Shown: positions 1-40,680 of the stretch, piece by piece | Position numbering within the stretch: the first letter of the stretch is position 1 | Layout of the letters: every line of letters begins with the position of its first letter | From: Manis javanica | Lineage: Eukaryota > Chordata > Mammalia > Pholidota > Manidae | DNA: 64,000 nt | Direction: 5' to 3' | Assembly: GCF_040802235.1 (NCBI RefSeq) | Contig: NC_133166.1 | Location: 113,102,991-113,166,990 of the forward strand | The notes under the pieces: generated by a model | Told to the model about the DNA's origin: nothing | What the model saw: the letters and a program-made list of their open reading frames with translations, nothing else | Databases searched by the model: none | Program-made: the position numbers and the translations under genes

Positions 1-362
1 ATATACAATCTTAGGAAAGTTTCACATGAGCAACATTGTGGTTACAACATTCACCTGTATTCTCAAGTCCCCCCCCCACCCCACTGCAGTCACTGCCCAT
101 CAGCGTGGTAAGACGCTACAGAGTCACTACTTGTCTTCTCCGTGCTGGACCGCCTTCCCCCTGACCTACCTATATTGTGACTGTGAATTAGTGCCCCTCA
201 ACCCCCTTCGCCCTCCCCTATGGTAACTGCTGGTCCCTTCTTGGAGTCTGTGTCTGCTGCTGTCTTGTTCCTTCAGTTTTGCTTTGCTGTTATGCTCCAT
301 GAATGAGTGAAGTCATTTGGTACTTGTCTTTCTCTGCCCGGCTTATTTCACTGAGCAGCATT
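1..362 (-). repeat. LINE-1 3' UTR fragment, left-truncated by window edge
   Basis: This stretch matches, in the same orientation, the repeat at 24918-25278: shared wording includes the run around bases 28-50, the TAAGACGCTACAGAGTCACT segment and the cttgtcttctccgtgctg segment. The right end reads like the antisense of the conserved L1 ORF2 tail (ctgcccggcttatttcactga). The element is therefore an L1 3' end lying on the minus strand. No target-site duplication can be checked because the poly(T) side is at the window edge. Confidence 0.7.
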
Positions 363-689
363 AACTAAGATTTTGTTCAAAATTTCCTAAAATATTTTAC
401 TTGGGGCTAAGACCAATTCTGGAATATTTCATGCATTCTTACAAAAACAAAATTGTGTGTTTCACAAACAAGTGGGTCAGTCATGGGAAACACTGCCCCT
501 CCAGCGGCTGCCAGCTGACTGCAGGTGCCCACGATCAGGGAGCCTGTGGGGGGGCGCAGCCTGTCCCCTCACTGCTGGTCAGGGTCTAGGGTGGGCATGC
601 GGGCGGGTGAGGTGCTGCTGTCATGGGCTCTACCAGCTATTCCAACCGCAGGAGCATCTCCTAACGTCCCAGCACAGTCCCGTTTAAAA
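363..689. other. Unannotated gap between two L1 fragments
   Basis: I see no coding exon, RNA gene or repeat that I recognise here. The short open frames in this stretch are not supported by splice signals or similarity. It lies downstream of the visible TMEM80 exons on the minus strand and could belong to a TMEM80 intron. Confidence 0.4.
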
Positions 690-1168
690 CCCAGGTGTGC
701 CAAAGAAGAGGTGGTGCGTGTACACATGGGATATTTCAGCCAAAAAAAAAAGAGATCCTGCCATTTGCCACACATGTATGGATCTAGAGGGTACTATGCT
801 CAGTGAAATAGGCCAGGTGGAGAAAGACAAATACGTATGATTTCACTCATTTGGGGAATCTTAAAAAAAACCAAAACAGAAAGAGCAAAACAGCAGTAGA
901 CTATCATAGACACTAGAAGTGACTGGTGGTTACCATGGGGGAGGGGGACAAAGGGGTACAGATCTCAGTTATAATGGGTTGGTCACGGGGATGGAAGTGC
1001 AACATGGAGAAGGTAGCCAACGATTCTGCACCGTCTTCCTATGTGGACAGATAGTAACTGCACTAGAGAGGGTGAATATTTAATAATGGGTGTAACTGTT
1101 GAACCACTGTGCTGTATACCTGAAACCAATACTATACTGTATATCAACTATACTTCAATAAAAATACG
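690..1168 (+). repeat. LINE-1 3' end (end of ORF2 plus 3' UTR)
   Basis: The stretch contains the degenerate end of L1 ORF2 (tacacatgggatatttcagcc, then a purine-rich run, then ggatctagagggtactatgctcagtgaaat). A 3' UTR follows, ending in the common mammalian motif tgtatacctgaaaccaa and an actatacttcaataaaaa tail near 1165. It lies on the plus strand and belongs to a different, older L1 3' UTR type than the copies at 1-362 and 24918-25278. It is 5' truncated. Confidence 0.7.
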
Positions 1169-1703
1169 GAGGTAAGTAAAATACAGGCATGCCTGTGGCT
1201 GTGGATGTAGCCAGCAGAGACCCTGGGAGCCCGGGCACTCGTGGCAGGGTCTGCAGTGCAGCAGAGGGCGAAGTTCATGTGCATCTGTGGAGACCACATT
1301 GGGCGTGGGTTGAGGGCCCTGAAATGGCACCGGAGCTGTGCTGGAGAGCCCTTCTAGCCCTCCTGGCCCCGCTGCCCTGTGGGGACAGGACAGAACTGCC
1401 CAGATCCTGCTCCAGACCGTGGGACTGACGGAAGGGGAGGAAGGCGGTGTGGTGGGCATGTGGGATCCAGGGAGCCCACGTCCCGTGTCTGGAGCTGTTG
1501 CAGGTGGTTTGTGCAGGACTTGCTCCCGAACAGGAAGTGTCTCTCCCAGGGATATTATGTCTCTTGGGCAAAGGTTCAGAGAAAACTGATGAATACTTAA
1601 TGACACTCTAAGTGAGGCTCCAAAGCAACTGGGTAAGCAGTTAGAATCGAAACTGTCTCTGAGAACCACGTCATAAAGTGATGACTGCTTTCGGTGTAAG
1701 TCA

Positions 1704-30577
<28,874 letters not shown>

Positions 30578-30850
30578 GGCTGCGGGGCCACCACAGGCCG
30601 CGGGCCTGCAGAGGACTTTGTGGGACGCTGAGGACGTGGGACCTTGCTGGCCAGCTTACGGCGGACTCTAAGTGGCCCGTGCCCTTGGCATGAGCTTCTG
30701 CCGCCCAGAAGCTGAGGGCGTTGGGGCAGCGCCGGCTGGCCCATGGCGCCTTCTCACGGTGCTCTTTTTTATCCCTTGGATCATGGGCGTCTGGTCTGAC
30801 CCACAGGCGTGTTGTGTGCTGTAACACACGTGTACATACATGTGTCTGTC

Positions 30851-30856
30851 AATAAA
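30851..30856 (+). terminator. DEAF1 poly(A) signal AATAAA
   Basis: An AATAAA hexamer lies 274 bases past the DEAF1 stop, preceded by a TG-rich run and followed by a GT-rich stretch. It implies a 3' UTR of about 300 bases. Confidence 0.85.
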
Positions 30857-30879
30857 GTTGATGTTTCCCTGCCCACCTG

Positions 30880-33800
30880 GACGGGCGATTCCAGCTTCAA
30901 CCTCCCTGGTGCCAGGAGATGGGGGGGCCTCCACTTGGTTTGCCCTGGTCACGCAGTTCAGAAGTGGCTCAGAAAACGTGCTGAGCTGCAGGAACAGCGA
31001 GGCCAGCCTGCAGTGCTCGCCTGCAGTGCCCGCCACTGCCCCCGGCTGCCAACGAGTCAGCAGAGGCCAGGGCTCGAGGGTGGTGCTGCCCCACGTGTGG
31101 GAGCCACCGGCCGGGATGCAACAGGCTTGCTCCTGTGGCAGCTGGTAGTGGAGGCCTGTCTGTATCCCCGAAGAAACATCGTAACTGTCCCTATAGCATC
31201 GGATTAGACCCTGAGGACCCTGTGGCCACTCAGAGGCAAGGCCAGCCTGCATCCCCTCTCCCTGCTCTGAGGGACGGAGGACAAGGGGTCAAGGAGGGGC
31301 CTGCACTGGGGGGACGCCGCAGCTGGGAGTCGCTGCCGTTGGCAGTGCTGTTCCGCCAGCCGCTCATCTCCCAGCCCTGCACCCTCCCTGGGCTCCTGCT
31401 TCCGGAAGGTCCTCCAAGGTCTGCAGGGCCCAAGGCTTGGCTTTTGGGGCTCTGGCTGCAGGATGAGCTGGGAAGGGCCCGTCCTGAGGGAGGAGTGAGC
31501 ACAGGAGCCTAGAGGCGCCCACGCCCAGCCCCCCGAGCCCCCTTCAGCTCCACTGCAGCAGCTGAGGACTGAGCTGGTGTCTTAACACGGGAGGAGGCTG
31601 CCCCTCTGGCATTTCATCTCCCCGCCTCTAGGGGACATGAAAGCCGAGAAGCTCCTCCAGCCCAGACGGCGCTGAGTGCAGCAGATCCAGATCGGAGCCC
31701 GGGGATCGCCCCTCCCCGCACCTTCCCCGGAGGCGCACGTTGAGAGAACAGGGGGGATCGGTGGTCACCCCTCTGCTCTCAGCCGTGTCTCCGTTGCCCT
31801 CGGTTTGCTCAGGCCAGGAGGGGCCACGTCACCCTCAGCAGAAGGGCGCCGGGGTAGGGACCTGGGCGGACCCCCCGTCTGAAAGTGCCAACAAGCAACT
31901 GCCAGCAGATCCCAGTCTGCGGCAAACGTGGGTGGAACAGCCACCTGGCAACACACCACTGTCCTGCCCACAGGCGGTGCACCCTGCCTCCTGGGAGCCA
32001 GGCTCTGCAGGGGCAGCGTGCTGGGGGAGGCTGCCATGCGAGCGCTCACTCCTTAAGACAGAGCCTCGGGACTGCACGCTCTGGGGGCGGTTTTCCAAAG
32101 GGTGTTATTTCTAAGCCTGTGGAGCTGTAGCCACGCAGCCGTGGCCACTGGGCAGCTCTGTTCACTGGGACGCTGAGGGTTCACAGCTGGCAGAGTCCTG
32201 GGCAAATGCTTCCAATGGTTTCTCCTGAGGTTGAATCCTCGGGAGACAGGCCAGGGCTGGCATCTGCGAGTCGGTGGTCAGCACAGTCCAGGCTGTCTGG
32301 GGAGCCACAGCCAGGCTGTCTATGGTGCCAGTGGCCCAGCTGAGCAAGTGGGAACTGCCCAGGCACCTCCTGGGGCCCCTGCCAGCCAGGCTCCATGTCG
32401 GGTCTGCCTTGTCCTTGTGTCCACCTGTCCCATGTCCACATGTCCCCAATATCCACTTTGCCACTGTGTCCACCTTGTCCCCAGAATCAACCTTATCCCC
32501 TGCCCTCCATGCCCATCTGGCCCCCGTGTCCACCTTATCCCTCACTGCAAGGGCTGCAGATGTCTGCCCATTGGGCTGGCAGGGACAGAGGGGGGCCACC
32601 AGTAGCTCCCAGCCTGTCTGCAGCTCAGCCCCCAGGGGAGGCATGGCTTACTGGCCTGGCGTCCACCCTCAGGAGCATGGCCAGCACAGGCCCACACACA
32701 GAATGATGGGGACATGGCCTCCTCCATGCAGGCATCCTGGGTGGGTAGGCAGAGCAGCAGGTGCCCACAGCTGGAGAGTGGCTGGTGCTGGGTGAGGCCC
32801 TCAGCAGTGCCAACCCCCTGAAGTGGGCACGGGCAGGGACCTGCTCTGCGCTGGACACAGCAGCCTCAGCAGGCGCCTGTGGAGCATGGGATGGGCAGTG
32901 GGGCACAGGTGTGGCACGTGGAACTGAGGCCAGTGGAGACCGGCAGCAGGGGGTTCAGGGCCCCTGACGTTCCGCCTGGCCCCACCAGCTCCCCTCCCTG
33001 GTCTTTACTTCACATCTGAGATCCCAGGAGGGCCCATCAGCCCAGCCTGGGGCAGCGGTGCTGCCTGGGGCTCCTCTGAGGATGGGGGCTTCCCCTGGGG
33101 GTCAGCCAGGTGTCTGATGCAGCCTCCCCACATTTCATGGTGCCTTCCCCCACAGCTCAGGGACACAGGTGTTAGACCTGTGGGCTTGGGGACACAGCAC
33201 CCCGAGTCAGCCCCCAGACCAGCAGGAGACGTTAGTCCATCACTGCTCTGATGGTTCCCGGAAGATAAGTCTTTCCAAGGGTTATGGGGACAGGCTGGTC
33301 CTTGGGGGTGGCCCATGGGCAGCTTCTTGGGGGAAGGGGCAGCTGACACCCTGAGCAAGGAAGACAGCACCCAGATTGGGGAATGGGCGGGCCCCTCTCT
33401 CCACTCTGAGGTCGGCCTGATGCCCTGGACCTCGTAGCCTGCAGTTTCTTGCGTTCGTCACAGCTGGGGTCCCACACACAGAATGCAGCACTGGGGGGCA
33501 GGGGGCCTGAATTTCTCCTGCGGCCCAGGGACTGGGAGAGCCAAGGTGAATCCAGGTGGGGCTGACCCCGTTTGGAGGGGCCAAGGGCTGCCTCCTCCCC
33601 CGTGGGGACGGGGAGGGCCAGCCTGGGTGGCTCTGCTCAGCCTTGGGCCTGCACCCACTGCCTGTTTCTGTGCCCTGGGCCTGGCCCTGTGGACAGGCAA
33701 GAGGATGCCTCAGTGGGCCCACCAGCACTCCAGGTCCTTCTCCCGGGGACTCCGGGCATGGTTGGGTCAGGAGTTAGCAGGGAGCCACGCACTGACCTCC

Positions 33801-34246
33801 AGGCAGCTGCCAGGATGGTGGGCGGGACCAGCTCAGCTGAGTTTTGCAAGGACAGTGGAGTGGGGCCACCTTGGAGAAGCTGGGCCTAGCTGGGGGAGGC
33901 CTAGGTGCTGCCCCCCAACTGCGGTGGTCTTCCTATTGGGGAAGGGACAGCTTCAGGGAACAGCACACAGCCGCAGGGTGGGGCTCCCGTCTACAGGACA
34001 GCTATGCACACCCTCCCCTGGAGAGAACCGGAAACCGCCTGGGACCTGGGATGTGGGGCTGCTGGCCAGGGAGCAGCTTGGGAAGCACAGCTGGTGAATG
34101 TGGTGGGGAGCCTGTCTCAGGGGGGCGTGAGCACTGGTGGCTGAGCTCATGGCAGCCCCCATGAGCAGGCAGCCCTTACCCCCCTCCTTCCCCTACCCAC
34201 CCACCATCCCCCAGCCTCCCCTGCGGATGTTTAGGAAGATATCTGT
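30880..34246. other. Intergenic DEAF1-DRD4 (tail-to-tail)
   Basis: GC-rich unique sequence between two convergent genes. Apart from a minisatellite-like stretch at 32395-32545 I see no gene, RNA or clear repeat. Open frames on both strands here (for example 32162-32644 and 33282-33728) look like chance frames in GC-rich DNA. Confidence 0.6.
32395..32545. repeat. Degenerate minisatellite of TGTCCACCTTGTCCC-like units
   Basis: About ten imperfect copies of a 12-18 base unit with the core GTCCAC or TGTCCC/TATCCC, for example ccttgtgtccacctgtccc and actgtgtccaccttgtcccc. Strand asymmetry is strong, with G almost absent between units. Confidence 0.7.
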
Positions 34247-34252
34247 TTTAAT
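34247..34252 (-). terminator. Probable DRD4 poly(A) signal ATTAAA overlapping the stop codon
   Basis: On the minus strand the end of the gene reads CACTAATTAAAAC. The TAA stop is at 34254-34252, and the ATTAAA hexamer begins on its last base. A TTAATTAAAC motif occupies the same place in the human DRD4 3' UTR as I remember it. Confidence 0.6.
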
Positions 34253-36954
34253 TAGTGGACAAACCCCCCCCAGCACAGGCTGGAGTCTTGTCCCCTGAGG
34301 CGCGGGTGGGGGTTTGTCCTGCAGCAGAGGCGCATGGCCCTGCGGAAGACGCGGCGGAACTCGGCGTTGAAGACGGTGTAGATGATGGGGTTGAGGGCGC
34401 TGTTGACATAGCCCAGCCAGGTGACCGCGCTGACCAGCCGCGGTGGCACGGCGCAGGTGGGACACAGCGCCCGCGTGATGTGCACCACGAAGAACGGGGT
34501 CCAGCACCCCAGGAAGGCCCCTGGTGGGGGGGCGCCATGAGCTGCGGTGCTGCCCTGGGTGCTGCCCCTTTTCCCTCCGCCCACCTGCCCCAGGGCAGGG
34601 ACCCACCGACCACCACCGGAAGGACCCTCATGGCCTTGCGCTCCCGGCCAGTGATCTTCGGGTGCCTCTTCCTGCGGGCCTGCGGCGGGGCCTCGGCCGG
34701 GAGGGCGGCGAGGGGTGGCGGGCCAGGGCCGCTGGGCCGGCGGGGAGCACGGCCGTGCAGCTTGGCGCTGCGGGCCGCCTCCCAGCGCCGCAGGCCCCGA
34801 AACGTGGCCCAGTAGAGCAGCAGCATGAGCGGGCAGGGCAGGAGGAAGGAGAACACGGACGAGTAGACGACGTAAGCGCGGTCCTCCAGGCGGCACACGG
34901 CGGGGTCGCGGCCGTGCGCGTCGTTGAGCCCGCACAGCACGGGCGCTGCCACCGCCGCCGACAGCAGCCACGTGGCGCCGATGAGCAGCAGCTGACGCCC
35001 GCCCCCGCCCTGGAGGTTGTAGCGCAGCGGCACCGCCACAGCCACGAACCTGCGGGGGGCGCGGGGCACAGTGAGCGCGGGAGGGCGCGGGGAGGGCGCG
35101 GGGGCGCGGGCGGGGGCGGCCCACCTGTCCACGCTGATGGCGCACAGGTTGAAGATAGAGGCGGTGCAGAGCATGACGTCCATGGCCATGAGCGCGTCGC
35201 AGAGACGGGGGCCCAGCAGCCACACGCCACCCTGGACCTGGGCCGCGAGGAGGGGGCGCCGCAGGAACAGACAGAAGACCCGCTGACGCTCCCTCTGCCG
35301 CGCCCTGGCCAGGAGCCCTAACAGCCCCCAGGGCGACACTGTGTTTCCGACCCCCACTTTTTGCGGGGAGCGGGGGTTGAATGCCAGAGGGAAAGGGAGC
35401 CAGAGTGAGCCAGACGGGCCAGTCCTCCCATCGAGCGGGGCGCCAGAGACGCCCCCTGGGTCCCCTTCCTGAGAAAGGCCTGGGAAGCCCGGCGTGGGGG
35501 GCGTGTCTGAGGACGCTGGTGGCTGATAATGTGGGGCTCAGGCTGTTTGGGCCCCTCCCCAGACAGGCGGGGACCCTGCCGCCCTGCAGTGCCCAGCCCA
35601 CCGCCCCTATTCCCTCGCCCCCACCCCGGGGACAACTAGGGGTTTGGTTAAATGCTGTCGCTGCTCTGGAACTCCAAGAAGCCACTTCACTTTGACCTGC
35701 TCCATGAATGAGGGTGGTGATAGACCCACATAACTGTCCGGAGATAAATGGGTTAAAAGTATAAAGGCCTTGGCGCTGTGCCCAGTGTCCACACCAAGGG
35801 CAAGGAAGCAGACAGCTGCCCCACCTCTAAATCCCCTCCTGCTGGTTTGGGACGATTAGGAGCTTAAGAGCCATCACCCTGACGTCTGTGGCCCTGGGGG
35901 AGCGGCAGGCCATGCTGTCCTTGTCCGGCTACCCTCTTGCCCCAGCCTAGCCCAGACTCACCGCATACACTTTAGAAAAATTGATCCTCCCCTCCCCCAC
36001 AGCCCAGGACACCTTGTCCCCAAGCCAGGCCTAAGCAGCTTTTCTCTGCCCAAAAGGCAGAGCACGCAGGGCTGGCACCGAGGGCTACCCACCCAAGGCC
36101 AGACCTGGTTTGGGGTGGAGGCTCCTGGGCCTGAGCTCTGCCAGGGGCTCTGTCACACCATCCCCTCCCTTGGGTTCCGCCGTCAGGCCTAGGCCTCCCC
36201 TCTGCCCAGCCCAGCTCACTGCCCAGCAAGCAGCCCGAGTCTGTGGGTGAGGGTCTTCTTCCCTGGGGGGTGCTGGCGTCACGGTGGCCTGTGGCCTTGT
36301 GCAGTAATCGTGTGCGCCTCCGTGCTCAGGGGGAGCCGGGGGCTCAGCCTGACTCTGCCTGTCTGTCCATCTGGCTGCCCTGGGGACTGGAGCCCAGCCG
36401 GGGGCTGGGGGTTCTGGACGGCCAAACTTCCTGTTTCTGGGGTCCCTGGCTTGAAGGATCCTTTGGGTGGCAGACGCCAACACCGAGGAGAGAAAAGGGA
36501 CAGAGGCGGAAGGCAGGCCAGCGACAACAGGGCGGGTAGATGGACAGCGAGAGGAGCAGGGAGTGCGGTCCGAGGGCAGAGGCGCCGGTCCTGGGCCCCT
36601 GCAACCGCCCCGGCTCGAGGTTCCCGAGGAGCTAAAGCGGCCGGTCGCCCTGGGTCCTCGGCGTGGATGGGGACGGGGACAGGGCGACTAGGGCGCGTAC
36701 GGCCGCGGACTCACCTCGGAGTAGACGAACAGAGGCAGCACCAGCAGGGCGAGGAGTAGATCGGCGGCCGCCAGGCTCACGATGAAATAGTTGGTGGGTG
36801 TCTGCAAGGCGCGCTCGGCCGCCACGCTCACGCACACGAGCGCGTTCCCCGCGAGCACCAAGCCGATGAGCAGCACACCCCCCGCCAGGGCGGCCGCCGC
36901 GCCGGGAGCCCAGGTTAGCAGCCCGGGTGCGTCCGCGGCGCTGCGGTTCCCCAT
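34252..36954 (-). CDS. DRD4: DRD4, dopamine receptor D4, complete
   Basis: A Gi-coupled catecholamine receptor of the plasma membrane. Coding exons on the minus strand: 36954-36715, 35237-35125, 35049-34607 and 34520-34252. Phases close to 354 codons plus stop. Seven membrane helices are readable. The amine-binding aspartate is D100 (helix 3, MAMDVML). The G-protein motif is DRF (117-119), as in human D4. Helix-5 serines are S181, S182 and S185, CWTPFF lies at 271-276 in helix 6, and NPIIY at 309-313 in helix 7. There is an N-glycosylation site at N3. Cytoplasmic loop 3 is short: the 16-residue repeat array of human exon 3 is absent, leaving only a proline/alanine linker before [11 protein letters not shown]. 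The tail runs 22 residues past the CysCys (331-332) where human D4 ends. Introns 2 and 3 are only 75 and 86 bases. The start was chosen because MGNRS and the following helix 1 match human. Confidence 0.96.
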
Positions 36955-37070
36955 GCCGTCCCGGCCCCGTGCGCCCTGCGCTCAGCACCGCGAACAGCGC
37001 CCCGCCCCGGGAGCCTCTCGGACACGCCCCGCCCCGCCCTGCTCGGTGGGCCCTTAGGCTCTCTGGGGTG
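36640..37070 (-). promoter_or_regulatory. CpG island over DRD4 exon 1 and promoter
   Basis: GC- and CpG-rich sequence surrounds the DRD4 start codon at 36954, including GC boxes (cgccccgccccgggag, cccgccccgcc) just upstream on the minus strand. No TATA box is apparent. The exact start of transcription cannot be read. Confidence 0.65.
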
Positions 37071-38689
37071 CACCCTGGCTACCCTGGCTCTGCGCTCCGG
37101 GCCCAATGGGAAGCGAGTTAGGCGAGGTGATTGACATCGTCCCGCGCTGCACAGGGTTGTAGGGGACGCGCGGGTCTGTGCCTCGACAATGACGCGGATG
37201 GAAGGTCGGCTGGACCATCCCTCCTGGTGCGCAGGCACCCATGCCAGCTCCATCCTGCAGGTCTCTGGAGACCCCTAGATCACTACATGGGCGCAAGCTG
37301 AGCGTCCTCGCCGCAGGGGCGCTCCTGGAGTCTGTCCAGGACAAGAGGGGCCACAGCTCACTCCACCCGGGTCGTTCCTCCAGAAACCAAGAGGCCCTAC
37401 CAGTTCCCTGCCGGCCCAGGGCGCTCTCCCACCTCCCTTTGGGCCCCCGCGGTGCCAGTGCGTGCTATCCCTTCCTCCCCGCTCTTGCCCACCCGACCCA
37501 ATCCCCGGTCCCCCAGAACAGCCTCTCCTCTGGTACCCGAGACCACACTCAGTCACTCTCCACTTGCAGCCACAGCCACTGCCTGACCATGATCCTCCAG
37601 GTCCTCTGAGTGGTCAGCCCCAACCTCTATTTCATCACCTTGGCACTTGTGACCCTGAGCCACGTTGTGCGAGCCTCTGAACCTGGGAAGTGGTGCTTAC
37701 ATCCCAGCATTAAATGAGGTAACAGGGAAAGGTACACCACCAGCCAGCTTAGCCATCGCCTTTGCATGCTCTTCATGCACCAGTTTTACCTAAGTCACCT
37801 CCTTCTTCAGAGAAAAGAAAAGCCCAAAATGAGAACCCTCTCAGCCTGCACCCACCAAGCCTACAAACTCACTGAGCCTGTGGCCACCAGGACCCATCGC
37901 CTCCATGGGCCAGTACAGGACAGGGCTCATGGGAGGCTGGGAGCAGGGTCCCAGAGCTATGCAGCTGAAACTGCGTGGTACGCAGCTCCAAGGACACTGT
38001 AAGTTGGTCAGACAGCTGTGCGTGGCAGAACAGTCACCCAGACTGTCCTCTCTCAGATTATAAAAGTGCACAGAAAGAATGCATGGAAATTGTAGCATAG
38101 CCTGTTTTCAGTATGGCTTTACCAAAATCAGGTGACACACAACCCAGAGCCTTGTCACTAAAGGGGCCACACAGCAGGCAGTCCAATTCCAGCACTCTGT
38201 GGGACCATCTGATGCACCTCTGCCCCCACCCCCCCACCCTCCACCCTGTTTTCATTTCTGGCTCCCTGCACACTTGAGAGGGCTGGAGAACTCAGGATGG
38301 ACCTGAAGCAGAGTTGCCAGGAGTCAAGGATCCTGATTTCAAAGATATCAGGGACACAGGGGCCAGTTTGACAGACTGACAGTTTGTGTATTAAGGAAAA
38401 CACAAGGATTCTGAAAAAAAAGGATGCCTATGATAAAAGGCAAAAATCACATGAGGTCTAATCAGGGAAAGCTGCGTGCAGGGCATAGGTGTGAATGGGC
38501 ATGTAGGTCTGAGCTGCATTCAACACCTCAATCCCTTTCATGTGTCTCTATAAAGGGAACTCACAGCTAGTGACTGGGGCAGGAGGAATTTTCTTCTCTC
38601 ACAGGACAGAAGTCAGAGGCAGGCATGGTTCTTGGGTTGAGTGACAAGTAGTGAGTCCAGCCTAGCCTCCTATCTGCTTGGAGTTCCCT
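37071..38689. other. Upstream flank of DRD4, no gene recognised
   Basis: Moderately GC-rich unique sequence passing into AT-richer DNA near 38300. No exon, RNA gene or certain repeat is seen. Confidence 0.5.
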
Positions 38690-38990
38690 CCTGGTCCCCA
38701 GATGTTTGATATCGTTAAGAGTGAAAAGGCAGCCCAGACTGGGAAAAGATATATGCAATACAGATCTGTGATAAAGGATGCAGATCCAGAATATATAAAG
38801 AGCGCTGTCAAATCAACAAGAAGAAACAGACAATACAATGATAACAAAGGCAAATATCTTGAATAGGCATGTTACAAAAGAGGGCATCTTAATGGTCAAT
38901 AAACAAAATCATCAGCCCCAGGGAGATGACAATAAAGACCACAGTGACATGCCACCGCACACTGAAGTGGGAAAAAATGCTTGATATGTA
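38690..38990 (+). repeat. LINE-1 ORF2 fragment
   Basis: It contains diverged L1 ORF2 text (gcagatccagaatatataaa, then gggagatgacaataaagacc and tgacatgccaccgcacactg) and ends in an A-rich run near 38990. Plus strand, broken. Confidence 0.6.
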
Positions 38991-39004
38991 AAAAAAAAAA
39001 AAAG

Positions 39005-40680
39005 TTGGATATGTGATTTGGAAATGGCTTGTCTCTTCATTCTCCTAACAGTATATCTGAGTTAATTTTTTTATGTATAAGTTATGAACAGAGGTTCTTT
39101 TCTTTCTTTTTTCTTGCCTATGGTCCAGTTGCCTGAGTACCATTTGTTGAAAAGCCTATCTTTTCTCTTTTGAATTTTCTTTGAACTTTTGCCAAAAACC
39201 ACTTGATCATATTTGTGTGGGTGTAATGTGATGCTCCCTGTGGGTTTTGGTTCCTTATTAAAGAAATTGTATTCTCTTCTTAGTTTTCTGAGAGATTTGA
39301 ATACAAACGGATGTTGAATTCTGTCAAACATTTTTACTCTACCTATTGAGATGAGCATATGGTTTTTCTTCTGTAGTCTGTTGATAGGATGAAGGGCACT
39401 GACTGATTTTTGAAAGCGGAGCCAGCCTTCCAGGCATGGCATAAACCCCATTTGGTCATGGTGCACCATCCTCTTTACATACTGCTGTCAGATATTTGTC
39501 AAGGATTTTTGTATCTATATTAATGAAAGATATTGGTCTGTGGTTTTCTTTCCTTATATTATTTCTGTCTGGTTTGGGTATCAGAGTAATGTTGGTTTCC
39601 TAGAATAAGCTGGGGAGTTCTCCCTTCAATTCCGGTTTCTGTAATTGTATAGGATTGATATTAGTTCTTCCTTAAGTGTTGGAATATTCGTCAGCAAAGA
39701 CCTCTGGGCCTGGAGTTGCTTTGCTGGATGGGTTTTGACTATGAAGTCAATTTCTTTAATGCCTATAGGACTGTTCAGGAGATCTGTTTCTTCTTGACTG
39801 AACCTGATAGTTCACTTCCAAGGAACTGGTTTATGTCAGTTTTCAAGTTTAAGGGCCTAGATTTGTTTATAATATTCCCTTATTGTCCTTTTTATAATGT
39901 GAGGTCTTTGATGACACCCTTCTTTCAACCCTTATATTTGTAAATTGTATCATTCTTTTTCTTGCTCTGTCTTATTAGAGGTTTATTAATTTTATTGATC
40001 TTTTCAAAGAACCAGTTTTTGGTTTCATTGGTTTTTTTCTTTTTTTCAATTTTATTGAGTTCTACCGTCACCTTTATTATTCCTTCCTTTTGCCTGATTA
40101 TTTGCTCTTTCGCTAGAGATGGTCACCCTCTTCTAACATAAGCACTTAATGCTATAAATTTCCCTCTGAGATGCATCCCAGAAGTTTTTGTGTTTCGTGT
40201 TTTCAATTGTGTTCAATTTAAATATTCTCTGCTTTTCCTGAGACTCCTTCTGTGACCCATGGATTATTTAGAACTGTGATAATTTCCAAAGGTTTTCCAG
40301 TTCTCCATTATTTATTTCTAGTTTGATTCTATTATGGTGAGAAAAAAACAGTCTCTAGGACTTCAATTCCATTACATCTGTTAAGGTTTATGACCCAGAA
40401 TACAGTCTGTCTTGTTCAATATTGTAATATTCCATGTACACCTGAAAAGAGCCTGTGTCCCCCTGAGACAAGGTAGAGAGCCACCCACGCGGATGCTGGA
40501 TCAGGAACGTGCCCTGCGGATTCTCCAAGTCGTTGCTGATTTTCTGTCTGTTCTATTAAATACTGAGAAGGGAACGCTGAAGCCTCCAAGTATAGTTATT
40601 TTTTTATTTCTTCATTCAGCTCTATTTCTTCTTATAATTTTCTACCTGTGTATTTTGAAGATTTGTTGTAATGTGCCTAC
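39005..40680 (-). repeat. LINE-1 ORF2 fragment, antisense
   Basis: Antisense L1 ORF2: the minus-strand frame at 39469-39071 contains FDRIQHPF and INRLQKKNHMLIS, typical of the reverse-transcriptase region, with MVHHDQMGF just before it. Further antisense phrases run through ttattagaggtttattaatt and tctagtttgattctattatg. The copy is broken by many changes and is old. Confidence 0.8.

Noticed and set aside
1148-1669. 173-codon minus-strand frame as a further TMEM80 exon
   Set aside because: No similarity to the expected TMEM80 C-terminal helices, and it starts inside the L1 3' end.
34524-35321. 265-codon plus-strand open frame antisense to DRD4
   Set aside because: Antisense shadow of DRD4 exons 2-3, with no similarity or splice signals of its own.
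34252-35685. 477-codon uninterrupted minus-strand frame over DRD4
   Set aside because: It ends in the true DRD4 exon 4, but it is in the wrong frame over exon 3 and runs through both short introns. The spliced 354-codon model matches the receptor family throughout.
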